Of a stretch of DNA of 64,000 bases, positions 1 to 6,929 are shown piece after piece (position 1 is the stretch's first letter; each line of letters starts with the position of its first letter). The position numbers were made by a program, and so were the translations under genes. The notes beneath the pieces were generated by a model. It saw nothing but the letters and a program-made list of their open reading frames with translations, searched no databases and had not been told where the DNA came from. The stretch is from NCBI RefSeq assembly GCF_024172165.1, contig NZ_JAMZEB010000002.1:2067501-2131500 (forward strand), written 5' to 3'. The DNA is from Nonomuraea thailandensis. Its GTDB lineage: Bacteria > Actinomycetota > Actinomycetes > Streptosporangiales > Streptosporangiaceae.

Positions 1-1
1 G

Positions 2-1318
2 GGCGCGGCGGTGGCCGCCACCCTCGCCGCGGCGGGGCGCCGGGTGATCGCGGTGGATCCGGCGCGGTTCCCCGCCACCACCGTCTCCACCCACCTGCTG
101 TTCGCCGGCGGCGTCGCCGAGCTGGCGCGCATCGGCGCGCTCGACCGCGTCGCCAAGATCGGCGCCCCGCGCCTCTCCCGCGCCTTCATCGGCGGCCCGG
201 GCCACGCGGCGGCCGGCACCTACACCCCGGTCGACGGCATCGACTACGGCCTGTGCGTCCGGCGCGCGCCCCTCGACGAGGCGCTGGCCGAGACCGCGCT
301 GGAGGCCGGCGCCGAGATCAGGCAGGGCCATCGCGTCACCGGGCTGATCTGGGAGAACGGCCGCGCCGCCGGCGTCCGCGTCCGCGACCAGAGCACGCAG
401 GGGAGCCAGGAGTACGAGATCCGCGCCCGCCTGGTCGTCGGCGCGGACGGCCGCCGCTCGACCGTCGCCCGCCTGGCCGGCGCCGAGCGCCCGCGCATCG
501 CCCACGCCAACGGGCGGGCCTGCTACTACGCCTACTACGACGACCCGCACGACGGCTGGCGCACCACCGCCGCGATGTGGCTGACCGGCCGCGAGCTCGG
601 CAACGCCTTCCCCTGCGACGCGGGGCTGACGCTGGTGCTGCTGATGCCGCCGGTCGAGCGGGCGGCCGACTTCCGCGGCAACCTGGAGGCGGAGTTCGAC
701 CGGACCGTGGGGCTCGTCCCCGGGCTGGCGGAGCGGCTGGAGGGCTGCGCCCGGCAGACGAGGATCGTCAGCTCCGCCGAGCACCCGTCGTACTTCCGCC
801 GCTCGGCCGGCCCCGGGTGGGCGCTGGTCGGTGACGCGGGGCACTTCAAGGATCCCGTCACGGCGCAGGGCATCCGCGACGCCGTACGGTTCGGGCGGCT
901 GCTGGGGGAGCGGGTCGCGGACGTGCTCGACGATCCCGCGGCGCTCGACCGGGCCACCCGGGCGTGGGAGCGCACGCGCGACGCGCAGTGCGTGCACACC
1001 TACCACTGGACGAACCTGCTCGGGCGGGGGGACGGCCTGGCGCACGTGCAGTTCGAGCTGCTGCGGGCGCTGACCGAGGGGCCGGACGGCGTCCGCCGCG
1101 TCCTCGACGTCTACTCCCGCCTCCGCGACCCCCGTGAGACCCTGGCCCTGCCCGGCCTGCTCAAGGCCACCGCCCGCGCCCTGCTCGGCGGCGCCGGCGG
1201 GCGTGCGGCCATCGCCCGGGCATCCGGCGAGGCCCTCGCCGAGCTCGCCGGCCACCGCTCGGAGGCCCGGCGACTGCTGGCCGGCGGACCACCGCCCGCC
1301 CGCACCCGGCAACGCTGA
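2..1318 (+). CDS. FAD-dependent oxidoreductase/monooxygenase, 5' end outside window
   Basis: The reading frame is open to the left edge. The first residues (GAAVAATLAAAGRRV) look like the tail of a GxGxxG FAD-binding loop and its helix, so the true start lies upstream and the GTG at 11 is probably internal. A second flavin motif, GDAGHFKDPVTAQGI, lies near residue 280, typical of PHBH/geranylgeranyl-reductase-like flavoproteins, and ADGRRS near residue 145 is the conserved DG motif. The family uses FAD and usually NAD(P)H to hydroxylate or reduce an organic substrate in the cytosol. Nothing in the window reveals the substrate or partners. The family call is secure; a specific reaction cannot be assigned. 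Confidence 0.82.
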   Translation, partial: GAAVAATLAAAGRRVIAVDPARFPATTVSTHLLFAGGVAELARIGALDRVAKIGAPRLSRAFIGGPGHAAAGTYTPVDGIDYGLCVRRAPLDEALAETALEAGAEIRQGHRVTGLIWENGRAAGVRVRDQSTQGSQEYEIRARLVVGADGRRSTVARLAGAERPRIAHANGRACYYAYYDDPHDGWRTTAAMWLTGRELGNAFPCDAGLTLVLLMPPVERAADFRGNLEAEFDRTVGLVPGLAERLEGCARQTRIVSSAEHPSYFRRSAGPGWALVGDAGHFKDPVTAQGIRDAVRFGRLLGERVADVLDDPAALDRATRAWERTRDAQCVHTYHWTNLLGRGDGLAHVQFELLRALTEGPDGVRRVLDVYSRLRDPRETLALPGLLKATARALLGGAGGRAAIARASGEALAELAGHRSEARRLLAGGPPPARTRQR

Positions 1319-1400
1319 CCTCCGCCTGAGAACGCCACCACCCGCCTCACCGCACCGCCCGCCTCACGACGCCGCTCGCCTGACGCCACTGTTCGCGTCG

Positions 1401-1462
1401 GCCCTGCGGCGCCGGACGCCTTGCGGCGCCTGCCCTGCGGCGCCGGACGCCTTGCGGCGCCT
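1401..1462. repeat. Two perfect tandem copies of a 31-bp unit
   Basis: The units at 1401-1431 and 1432-1462 are identical and start GCCCTGCGGCGCCGG; a third, partial copy begins at 1463. They sit in the 180-bp gap between two convergent genes. The preceding 80 bases also contain loosely repeated CGCCTSACG-like words. No gene or clear terminator is visible in the gap. Confidence 0.85.
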
Positions 1463-1497
1463 GCCGTGCGGGCCGGCGGGTGTGCCGGGTGGGGGCG

Positions 1498-2169
1498 TCA
1501 GGCGCGGGAGCGGGTGGTGGGGGGCTTGATGCGGACGCGCTCCTGCGGCCGGTCGTCGATGTCGTCGAGCTGCTCGCGGATCGTGGCGCGCAGCTCGTCG
1601 TAGTCGCCGAAGGAGTGGTCGTTGAAGAGCGTGTAGCCGGTCCACATCAGGTTGGCGCACACCCGCGGCGGCACCTTGCCCGTAGCCGCGCCCATGCCGA
1701 CCAGCGCGACCGACCCGATGCTGCCCGGCTCGCGCTCGTTCTGCATGTGGACGGCCTGGAAGGCGGCCGCGCAGGCCATCGCCACGTTGAGCGTCTCGCT
1801 GACGTCCTGCGCCGACTGCACCATGGTCGGCGTGGAGATCAGGAAGCGCGGGTTGGTCGCCCCCGACGGCACGCACACGGCGCTGCCCACCGGCAGGGAG
1901 CCGCCGAACCGGTCGCGGATCGCCCGCTGGACGCGGAGCTGGATGCCCGCGCCGAGGTGGCGCTTGACGGCCGCGTCGACGCCGCCGTCCATGCGGCCGC
2001 GCGCGTTGGTGGGGCTGACCCAGGCGTCGACGCGCTGGTCGAGGAGCGAGCCCTTGTGGATCTCGACCTCGGGGGTGTCGGCGAAGGCCGCCAGCCACTC
2101 CTGCACCACCTGCGTGTTGACGTCGACCAGGACGACCTTGAGAGGCGGCTGCGCGTGCTTGAGGGTCAT
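1498..2169 (-). CDS. Macro-domain protein (ADP-ribose binding or hydrolysis)
   Basis: This 223-residue protein carries a macro fold. DAWVSPTNARGRMDGGVDAAV (residues 48-68) matches the ADP-ribose-binding loop that contains the conserved Asn (N55) and the GGV turn. LPVGSAVCVPSG follows, then a second phosphate-binding loop GMGAATGKVPP (residues 158-168). Macro domains bind ADP-ribose and many remove it from proteins or nucleic acids. The ATG at 2169 is chosen because the homologous region begins just after it; the frame stays open further upstream only as the shadow of the divergent gene. It diverges from a glycosylase/ADP-ribosyltransferase fusion, with 177 bp between the starts. I infer that it reverses or senses that partner's modification, like DarG for DarT, but hydrolase activity is not shown. 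Confidence 0.82.
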   Translation of the reverse strand: MTLKHAQPPLKVVLVDVNTQVVQEWLAAFADTPEVEIHKGSLLDQRVDAWVSPTNARGRMDGGVDAAVKRHLGAGIQLRVQRAIRDRFGGSLPVGSAVCVPSGATNPRFLISTPTMVQSAQDVSETLNVAMACAAAFQAVHMQNEREPGSIGSVALVGMGAATGKVPPRVCANLMWTGYTLFNDHSFGDYDELRATIREQLDDIDDRPQERVRIKPPTTRSRA

Positions 2170-2190
2170 GAACTCACTCCGGGCGTGGTA

Positions 2191-2256
2191 CGGATCTTCC
2201 AAGAGGCCACGAAGATACCGCGCGGCACCGACAGTTCCGGATCTTGGCAGGAGGCC
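2191..2256. promoter_or_regulatory. Repeated CGGATCTT elements in the macro/UNG-ART divergent promoter
   Basis: Two related direct repeats occur: CGGATCTTCCAAGAGGCC at 2191-2208 and CGGATCTTGGCAGGAGGCC at 2238-2256. A weaker CCGATCTTG lies near 2318. They occupy the only intergenic space between the two divergent genes, so they are candidate binding sites for a shared regulator. No regulator gene is adjacent. The role is inferred from position and repetition only. Confidence 0.35.
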
Positions 2257-2346
2257 CGGACGATCTCCGTCTCGACGTCGCGCCGGCGGACCACATGCGG
2301 CACAATTCCCCCCAATCCGATCTTGTGTCCGACCCGAAAGCCGACC

Positions 2347-3954
2347 ATGAGCGACGACAACACCCCCGCCGACCCGAACGACCCGCTGGCCCTGGCCGAG
2401 CTCTTCGACGGCGGCGGGGAGCCCTGGCTGCCGCTGCTGAAGCCGGTCATCAAGGCGCACCCGGCCGCGGCCACGTTCATCGGCGCGAACCGCGGGCCCA
2501 GCGTCGTGCCCGTGCGGGAGCTGACCTTCCAGGCGCTCAAGCCCAACCCGCCGCACAAGTGGAAGGTCGTCGTCTTCGGCCAGAACCCGTATCCGCGGGC
2601 CGAGAGCGCGACCGGCATCGCGATGTTCGACAACACCTTCCACGACTGGGCCGACAGCCAGTTCGGCAAGACCGTGTCGATCCGCTGCATCATCAAGGCG
2701 GCGGCGATGTGGAAGCACGGCATCCCGAAGAAGACGCCGATCGCCGACATCCGCGCGCTGCTGAAGCAGCACGACACCGTGCAGCCGCCGGAGTGGTTCC
2801 AGGCGATGCTCACGCAGGGCGTGCTGCTGCTGAACGCGGCCCTCACCGCCAGCAGCGACAGGGCCATGGCCACCGACCAGCACACGGCGTTCTGGCGGCC
2901 GGTCGTCGAGCGGATCGTCGAGGAGATCCTTCGGGCCAAGCAGAGCGCCGGCGAGCAGGACCGCGGCGTGGTGTTCGCGTGGTGGGGCGTGCACGCCCGC
3001 AGCCTCAAGGAGGTCGTGCTCCGGCTGCAGCGCAAGTATCCCGAGGTCGAGGTCCGGCACATCGACCACCCCAACCCGGCGGCGCAGGGCGACATCTTCT
3101 GCGACGGCGAGCACTTCGCCCACGTCAACGCGGCGCTCGACGCGCTCGGCGCCGACGGGATCGACTGGCTGCCCGGCAAGGGCTGGAACGACGCCGGCCG
3201 GAACGGCGGGGCCGACGCGGACACGGCCGACCGCATGGGCGCGTTCATCACCTCGACGATGGAGCTGCACAAGCTCTACCTGGAACGGCTCGCCGGCGTC
3301 AAGGACGAGGGCCTGGTGCTGCCGGCGATCAGCGGGGTGTTCGGCAGCCCGCTGATGCCCTTCCGCGAGTCCGTCGCCCCGGTGGCCAAGCTGTTGTCCG
3401 GGCTCGACCGGCACGTGGAGCAGTCGTACCGGTTCGGTGAGAGCCTGCCCGCCGCCGCCACCTCGGGCCTGTCCGCCGACGAGATCGCGGCCCTGTACCT
3501 CTACACCTGCGAATCGGCCTTCTACCGCCAGATCAACGCCACCCTGCGCAACCCCGACCGCAGCCGGATCGTGCCCTACCTGCCGTACCTGCGGCTGCTG
3601 TTCTCGGCGGTGTCGCGCCTGCCGGCCCGTACGGAGCCGCTGTGGCGCGGGGTGTCGCTGGACCTGCGGGCGCAGTACCCGCCCGGCCGGACGGTGACGT
3701 GGTGGGGCGTGTCCTCCTGCACGTCGGAGCTCGGCGTGGCGCAGGCGTTCCTCGGGCGGCGCGGCAAGCGGACGCTGTTCGAGGTGCGCCCGAGGAGGGC
3801 CGTGGGGATCCGCAGGTTCTCCGCGTTCACCGGTGAGGAGGAGTTCATCCTCGCGCCCGGCACGCAGCTGGAGGTGACCGGCGTGCGGGCCGAGCGCGGC
3901 GGGCTGTGCACCGTGACGCTGACCGAGCTGGACGAGCAGCCCCTGGTGGCCTGA
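2347..3954 (+). CDS. Uracil-DNA-glycosylase-like domain fused to ADP-ribosyltransferase domain
   Basis: The protein has 535 residues. The N-terminal ~270 residues follow family-1 UDG in motif order: VVVFGQNPYP (G78-P83), VLLLNAALT (N163), VVFAWWGVHAR and HPNP (H241). Against E. coli UNG, catalytic D64 is replaced by N80, F77 by M93 and the intercalating L191 by A245, while Y66, N123 and H187 equivalents remain. After a linker, residues ~380-535 form an R-S-E ADP-ribosyltransferase: LWRGV (R434), VSSCTS (S456-S460) and GEEEFILAPGT (E497-x-E499). An E-x-E pair is usual in arginine-specific enzymes. The upstream helix LYLYTCESAFYRQINATLR also fits ART families. The ATG at 2347 starts just before the UDG domain. 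I infer that the UDG part docks on DNA or a modified base and the ART part modifies a target using NAD+; the divergent macro protein supports this. Confidence 0.85.
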   Translation: MSDDNTPADPNDPLALAELFDGGGEPWLPLLKPVIKAHPAAATFIGANRGPSVVPVRELTFQALKPNPPHKWKVVVFGQNPYPRAESATGIAMFDNTFHDWADSQFGKTVSIRCIIKAAAMWKHGIPKKTPIADIRALLKQHDTVQPPEWFQAMLTQGVLLLNAALTASSDRAMATDQHTAFWRPVVERIVEEILRAKQSAGEQDRGVVFAWWGVHARSLKEVVLRLQRKYPEVEVRHIDHPNPAAQGDIFCDGEHFAHVNAALDALGADGIDWLPGKGWNDAGRNGGADADTADRMGAFITSTMELHKLYLERLAGVKDEGLVLPAISGVFGSPLMPFRESVAPVAKLLSGLDRHVEQSYRFGESLPAAATSGLSADEIAALYLYTCESAFYRQINATLRNPDRSRIVPYLPYLRLLFSAVSRLPARTEPLWRGVSLDLRAQYPPGRTVTWWGVSSCTSELGVAQAFLGRRGKRTLFEVRPRRAVGIRRFSAFTGEEEFILAPGTQLEVTGVRAERGGLCTVTLTELDEQPLVA

Positions 3955-4027
3955 GCGGATCCGCCCTGCCTGGGGGGATTCGTCCCGCTTGAGCGGATCC
4001 GCCCTGGGTGAGCGGATCCGCCCGGGT
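3952..4027. repeat. Four 19-bp tandem units starting at the UNG-ART stop codon
   Basis: Units start at 3952, 3971, 3990 and 4009. Units 1, 3 and 4 share TGAGCGGATCCGCCC, and unit 2 is a diverged copy. The first TGA is the stop codon of the UNG-ART gene. Each good copy contains the perfect palindrome GCGGATCCGC, so the array could fold into hairpins between the two convergent genes and may act in termination. Confidence 0.8.
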
Positions 4028-4038
4028 TCGCCCGCGCG

Positions 4039-4530
4039 TCAGTCCCGCCACTGCTCGGTGGGCGCCACGCCGGGCAGCGGCCTGCCGATGAGGGCCAGGG
4101 GGATGAAGAAGCAGACCTGGCCGATCGCCATGCACAGAGTGGCGAGCGCCTTGTCGTCGTAGTGCGCGGACGCCTCGGCGTACAGCTCGTCGGGGACGCG
4201 CTGACCGGCCGGGTTCGGCGTGAGCACGGCCTCCACCAGCGCCAGCGCGGCCCGCTCCGCGCCGGTGAAGTACGGCGCGTCGCGCCAGGACGCCACGGCG
4301 GTGATGCGCTCCTCCGGCTCCCCGGCCGCGCGGAGGTTGCCCGTGTGCAGCACGGTCAGGTACGTGTTGGCGACGAGCTGGCCGGCGCGCAGCTGCACGA
4401 GGCTGATCGTGGTCCGCGGGATCGCGCCGTTGCCCGCGGCCCTGTAGAGCGCCTTGCCCACCTCGCCGAGCTCGGGCACGAGCTTGCCGGGGTTGGGCAG
4501 GCGCGACTGGTCGGTGGTCGTCGTGGTCAT
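4039..4530 (-). CDS. AhpD/carboxymuconolactone decarboxylase-like protein lacking the CxxC pair
   Basis: The 163-residue protein aligns by eye with AhpD-like peroxidase-related proteins: LRAGQLVANTYLTVLHTGNLRAAGE (about residues 47-71) and WRDAPYFTGAERAALALVEAV. In the family the middle motif normally reads CxxC followed by H and gives thiol-disulfide reductase activity. Here both cysteines are replaced (NTYL) and only the His remains, so classic alkylhydroperoxidase chemistry is unlikely. It is divergent from a PAS-LuxR regulator (about 85 bp apart), which suggests that this regulator controls it. It may act on a small carboxylated substrate instead; that is a guess. Confidence 0.75.
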   Translation of the reverse strand: MTTTTTDQSRLPNPGKLVPELGEVGKALYRAAGNGAIPRTTISLVQLRAGQLVANTYLTVLHTGNLRAAGEPEERITAVASWRDAPYFTGAERAALALVEAVLTPNPAGQRVPDELYAEASAHYDDKALATLCMAIGQVCFFIPLALIGRPLPGVAPTEQWRD

Positions 4531-4614
4531 GTCAGGAGGTTCCCTTCCGGATTCTCAGTGGTGTGTCACCGCTCTGACGGATCGCGGAGAAGGAAGGTGA
4601 CCGCAGGCGCGCAC

Positions 4615-5277
4615 ATGGACCGCGCGGGGGAGGAGATCTATGGTGCGGTCATGAAGGGCCGGTATCAGGTGTACTTCGAACGTGCCCGCATCCCCATAGC
4701 GGCCGTCGACGGGCTCGGCCGGATCAGGGAGAGCAACCCCGCCTTCCGCGCCGTGGTGGCCCGCACCGCCGAGGAACTGGACCACGTCCTGGCGGAGGAG
4801 CTGCTCGCGCCCGGCGAGATCGAGGCCCAGCGGCCCTACTGGCGGATGCTGGCCCTGGGCCGGATGGACACCTACCAGGCCCGGTTGCGGCTGGTCCGCC
4901 GGAACGGAACCGTGATCAGCGCCCGCGTCAGCGCCTCCGTGGAACACCGCGCGGACGGCCTGCCCTGGCGGGCCGTGGCCGTCCTGGACGAGATCTCCCG
5001 CGCCGCACCCGTGCTGGGGCCGGTGCAGGGGGAGGTGCTGCGGCTGGTCGCCGTGGGCGCCTCGAACGCGCAGATCGCCCGCCGGCTGTACCTGACCCGC
5101 CAGGCGGTGGACTACCACCTGGCGCGGTTGCGGGCGAAGCTGGGCGCCGAGAGCCGGTCGGCGCTGGCGGGACGGGCGTTCGTCCTCGGGTTGTTCGTGC
5201 CCGGCGTGTGGCCGCCTGCCCTGCACCCGCCGGACCCGCAGCCGCCCGCCATGCGCCTGCCCGGGGATCCGGGCTGA
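4615..5277 (+). CDS. PAS-domain LuxR-type transcriptional regulator
   Basis: The 220-residue protein starts with a PAS-like sensor (about residues 15-120: ARIPIAAVDGLGRIRESNPAFRAV and GRMDTYQARLRLVRRNGTVI). It ends with a LuxR/GerE helix-turn-helix: VLRLVAVGASNAQIARRLYLTRQAVDYHLARLRAKLG (about 142-178). It would bind DNA as a dimer in response to a ligand or redox signal. No phospho-acceptor receiver domain is present. The start is uncertain: GTG 4597, ATG 4615 and ATG 4651 are all in frame, and none has a well-spaced Shine-Dalgarno; 4615 is a compromise. The proline-rich tail is not conserved-looking. It is divergent from the AhpD-like gene, its likely target. Confidence 0.75.
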   Translation: MDRAGEEIYGAVMKGRYQVYFERARIPIAAVDGLGRIRESNPAFRAVVARTAEELDHVLAEELLAPGEIEAQRPYWRMLALGRMDTYQARLRLVRRNGTVISARVSASVEHRADGLPWRAVAVLDEISRAAPVLGPVQGEVLRLVAVGASNAQIARRLYLTRQAVDYHLARLRAKLGAESRSALAGRAFVLGLFVPGVWPPALHPPDPQPPAMRLPGDPG

Positions 5278-5293
5278 CCGGGCCGGCGTGCGG

Positions 5294-6199
5294 TCACTGC
5301 ACGCCGAGGAACTGCACGGCGGGATCCGTCCTGGCGGGGGCGCCCCAGACCGCGTCGTAGTGCGAGGCGTCGTCGTGCAGGTAGTACAGCAGCCAGGCGG
5401 TGGTCACCCGGCGGGTGAGGGCCTGCTGGGCGGCCCGGCTGATCGAGCCGGCGTCGCAGCCGAGCCCGCCGGAGTCGGTGAAGCCGCAGTGGAAGCCGCC
5501 GACGATCGTGCGCAGCTGCTTGGGGGCCGGCTTGGCGTTGTAGATGGGGATCTGGTGGCCGGACGGGCCCGCGACGCTGTCGTTCGCGCCGGCCACGAAC
5601 TGCACGGGGACGGTCACGGCCGCGGCGGCGGCCCTGGCGGACGGGTTGGTCTCGGCGGCGGCGAGGTTCGTCACCGTCCGCACCGACGCGTTGCGCGCGG
5701 CCGCCAGCACGGAGGCGCCGCCGCCCATCGAGTGGCCTGACAGGCCCAGCCGGTCGGCGCGGACGTGGTCGTTGAACCGCGACCCGCTGGTGGTGTTCTG
5801 CGCCACGATCCAGGTCAGCGCGGCGTTCAGGTCGTCGGCGAAGGCGCTGTGGCTGGGCAGCAGGCCGCCCTGCGAGGTGGGCATGATCGTGATGGTGCCC
5901 CACGAGGCCCAGTGGCGGCCCAGCGAGGCGTACTTGCCGATGCTCTGGAAGAACCCGTGGCCGAAGGACACCGCCGGGAACCGCCCGGTGGCGACGGCCG
6001 TGCCGCTTCCCGCCGAGGTGGCCGGATAGTAGACCCGCGCGCCGAAGGAGCGGCCCGCGGCCGAGACGCTGACGTCGGCGTAGCCGGCGGCGTACGAGCC
6101 CGGCGCCGACAGATCGACGGCGGCCCCGGCGGGGGCGGAGGCGAGGAGCAGCAGGGGAGTCAGCAGAGCCGCGCAGATCCTGATCGGCCAGGAGCGCAT
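5294..6199 (-). CDS. Secreted alpha/beta hydrolase (chlorophyllase/dienelactone-hydrolase-like)
   Basis: The 301-residue protein has a Sec signal peptide (MRSWPIRICAALLTPLLLL to ASAPAGA, cleavage near residue 27). An alpha/beta hydrolase core follows, with nucleophile elbow GHSMGGGAS, a likely acid residue in FVAGANDSV and a likely catalytic His in GGFHCGF. FGHGF early in the core probably forms the oxyanion hole. The overall pattern resembles actinobacterial chlorophyllase-like or polyester-hydrolase-like secreted enzymes, which cleave ester bonds outside the cell. Two Cys (GFHCGF and GLGCD) could form a disulfide. It is convergent with the upstream regulator gene, and nothing links it functionally to its neighbours. 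The substrate is unknown. Confidence 0.78.
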   Translation of the reverse strand: MRSWPIRICAALLTPLLLLASAPAGAAVDLSAPGSYAAGYADVSVSAAGRSFGARVYYPATSAGSGTAVATGRFPAVSFGHGFFQSIGKYASLGRHWASWGTITIMPTSQGGLLPSHSAFADDLNAALTWIVAQNTTSGSRFNDHVRADRLGLSGHSMGGGASVLAAARNASVRTVTNLAAAETNPSARAAAAAVTVPVQFVAGANDSVAGPSGHQIPIYNAKPAPKQLRTIVGGFHCGFTDSGGLGCDAGSISRAAQQALTRRVTTAWLLYYLHDDASHYDAVWGAPARTDPAVQFLGVQ

Positions 6200-6298
6200 G
6201 ACGCTTCACCAGCTTTCACACGGGGACACTGTCACCCGAATATTGGAAACGCCGGTTCCCCTATGGCAACACTGGGCGGTAGGAATTAGGCAAATGCC

Positions 6299-6306
6299 AA
6301 AGGAGG
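6299..6306 (+). promoter_or_regulatory. Strong Shine-Dalgarno deciding a GTG start
   Basis: AAAGGAGGA at 6298-6306 lies five bases before GTG 6312. This is far better than anything before the in-frame ATGs at 6198 or 6294, so it fixes the start of the following membrane-protein gene at 6312. Confidence 0.7.
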
Positions 6307-6311
6307 ACGCT

Positions 6312-6920
6312 GTGATCCCTGCCCTGTACGGCCTGCTCGCCCTGATCCAGGCCGCCCTGGCCGTGCGACTGGCGCGATCCGGCCAGTGGATCCCGTTCGC
6401 GGTCGCGGTGGGCGTCGCCTACGACTCGGCGGTCATCGGAGCCGGGGCGCTGACCGGCGAAGGGCCGGCCCTGGACGTGCTCAGCACCGGCCGGTTCGCC
6501 GCTCACGCCGTCCTGACCCCGCTGCTCATCGTGCACGCCGCCGCCCTGACGCGCCGTGGGCTCCTCGCCGCGGCCTGGGCCCTGGCCGGGGCGCTGATCG
6601 TCTGGGACGTTGTGGCCCTGGCGGAGCTGCGGCTGGAGCCGCGATGGTGGGCGGGCACCCTGCGGCTCGTCTCCGCCGACCCGCCGGGGCCACCGGTCGC
6701 GGCGCTGGCCACCACGGTGGTCCTGCTGGCCGCGGGGATCGTGCTGTGGGTGCGCCGGCGGACGCCCTGGCTCGCCGCGGGCGCCGCCGCGCTGCTGGCG
6801 AGCGCGGGCGCGGCCGTCGCGGTGCCCATCCTGGGCAACGCGGGGGAGGCCGTCCTGATCGCGGCCCTCGTGGTGACCTCGCCGGCGCAGGAGCCGGCCG
6901 GTCACGGGCCGCGATCATGA
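6312..6920 (+). CDS. Small integral membrane protein of unknown function
   Basis: The protein has 202 residues and about six hydrophobic segments: LYGLLALIQAALAVRLA, IPFAVAVGVAYDSAVIGA, FAAHAVLTPLLIVHAAAL, LLAAAWALAGALIVWDVV, LATTVVLLAAGIVLWV and LAAGAAALLASAGAAVAV. Short charged loops separate them. I do not recognise a family with confidence, and no transporter or enzyme motif is visible. The GTG start at 6312 is supported by an excellent ribosome-binding site. The gene is divergent from the secreted hydrolase (113 bp apart) and convergent with the isomerase gene, so it is probably monocistronic. Confidence 0.7.
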   Translation: MIPALYGLLALIQAALAVRLARSGQWIPFAVAVGVAYDSAVIGAGALTGEGPALDVLSTGRFAAHAVLTPLLIVHAAALTRRGLLAAAWALAGALIVWDVVALAELRLEPRWWAGTLRLVSADPPGPPVAALATTVVLLAAGIVLWVRRRTPWLAAGAAALLASAGAAVAVPILGNAGEAVLIAALVVTSPAQEPAGHGPRS

Positions 6921-6929
6921 GAGGAGGGC

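Noticed and set aside
1480..2346. Longer start for the UNG-ART protein
   Set aside because: The upstream codons are antisense to the macro-domain gene and look like its shadow. The ATG at 2347 begins exactly at the glycosylase-like domain.
3952..4027. CRISPR-like array
   Set aside because: Units are contiguous 19-mers with no spacers, and no cas genes are present. The same applies to the other tandem arrays in the window.
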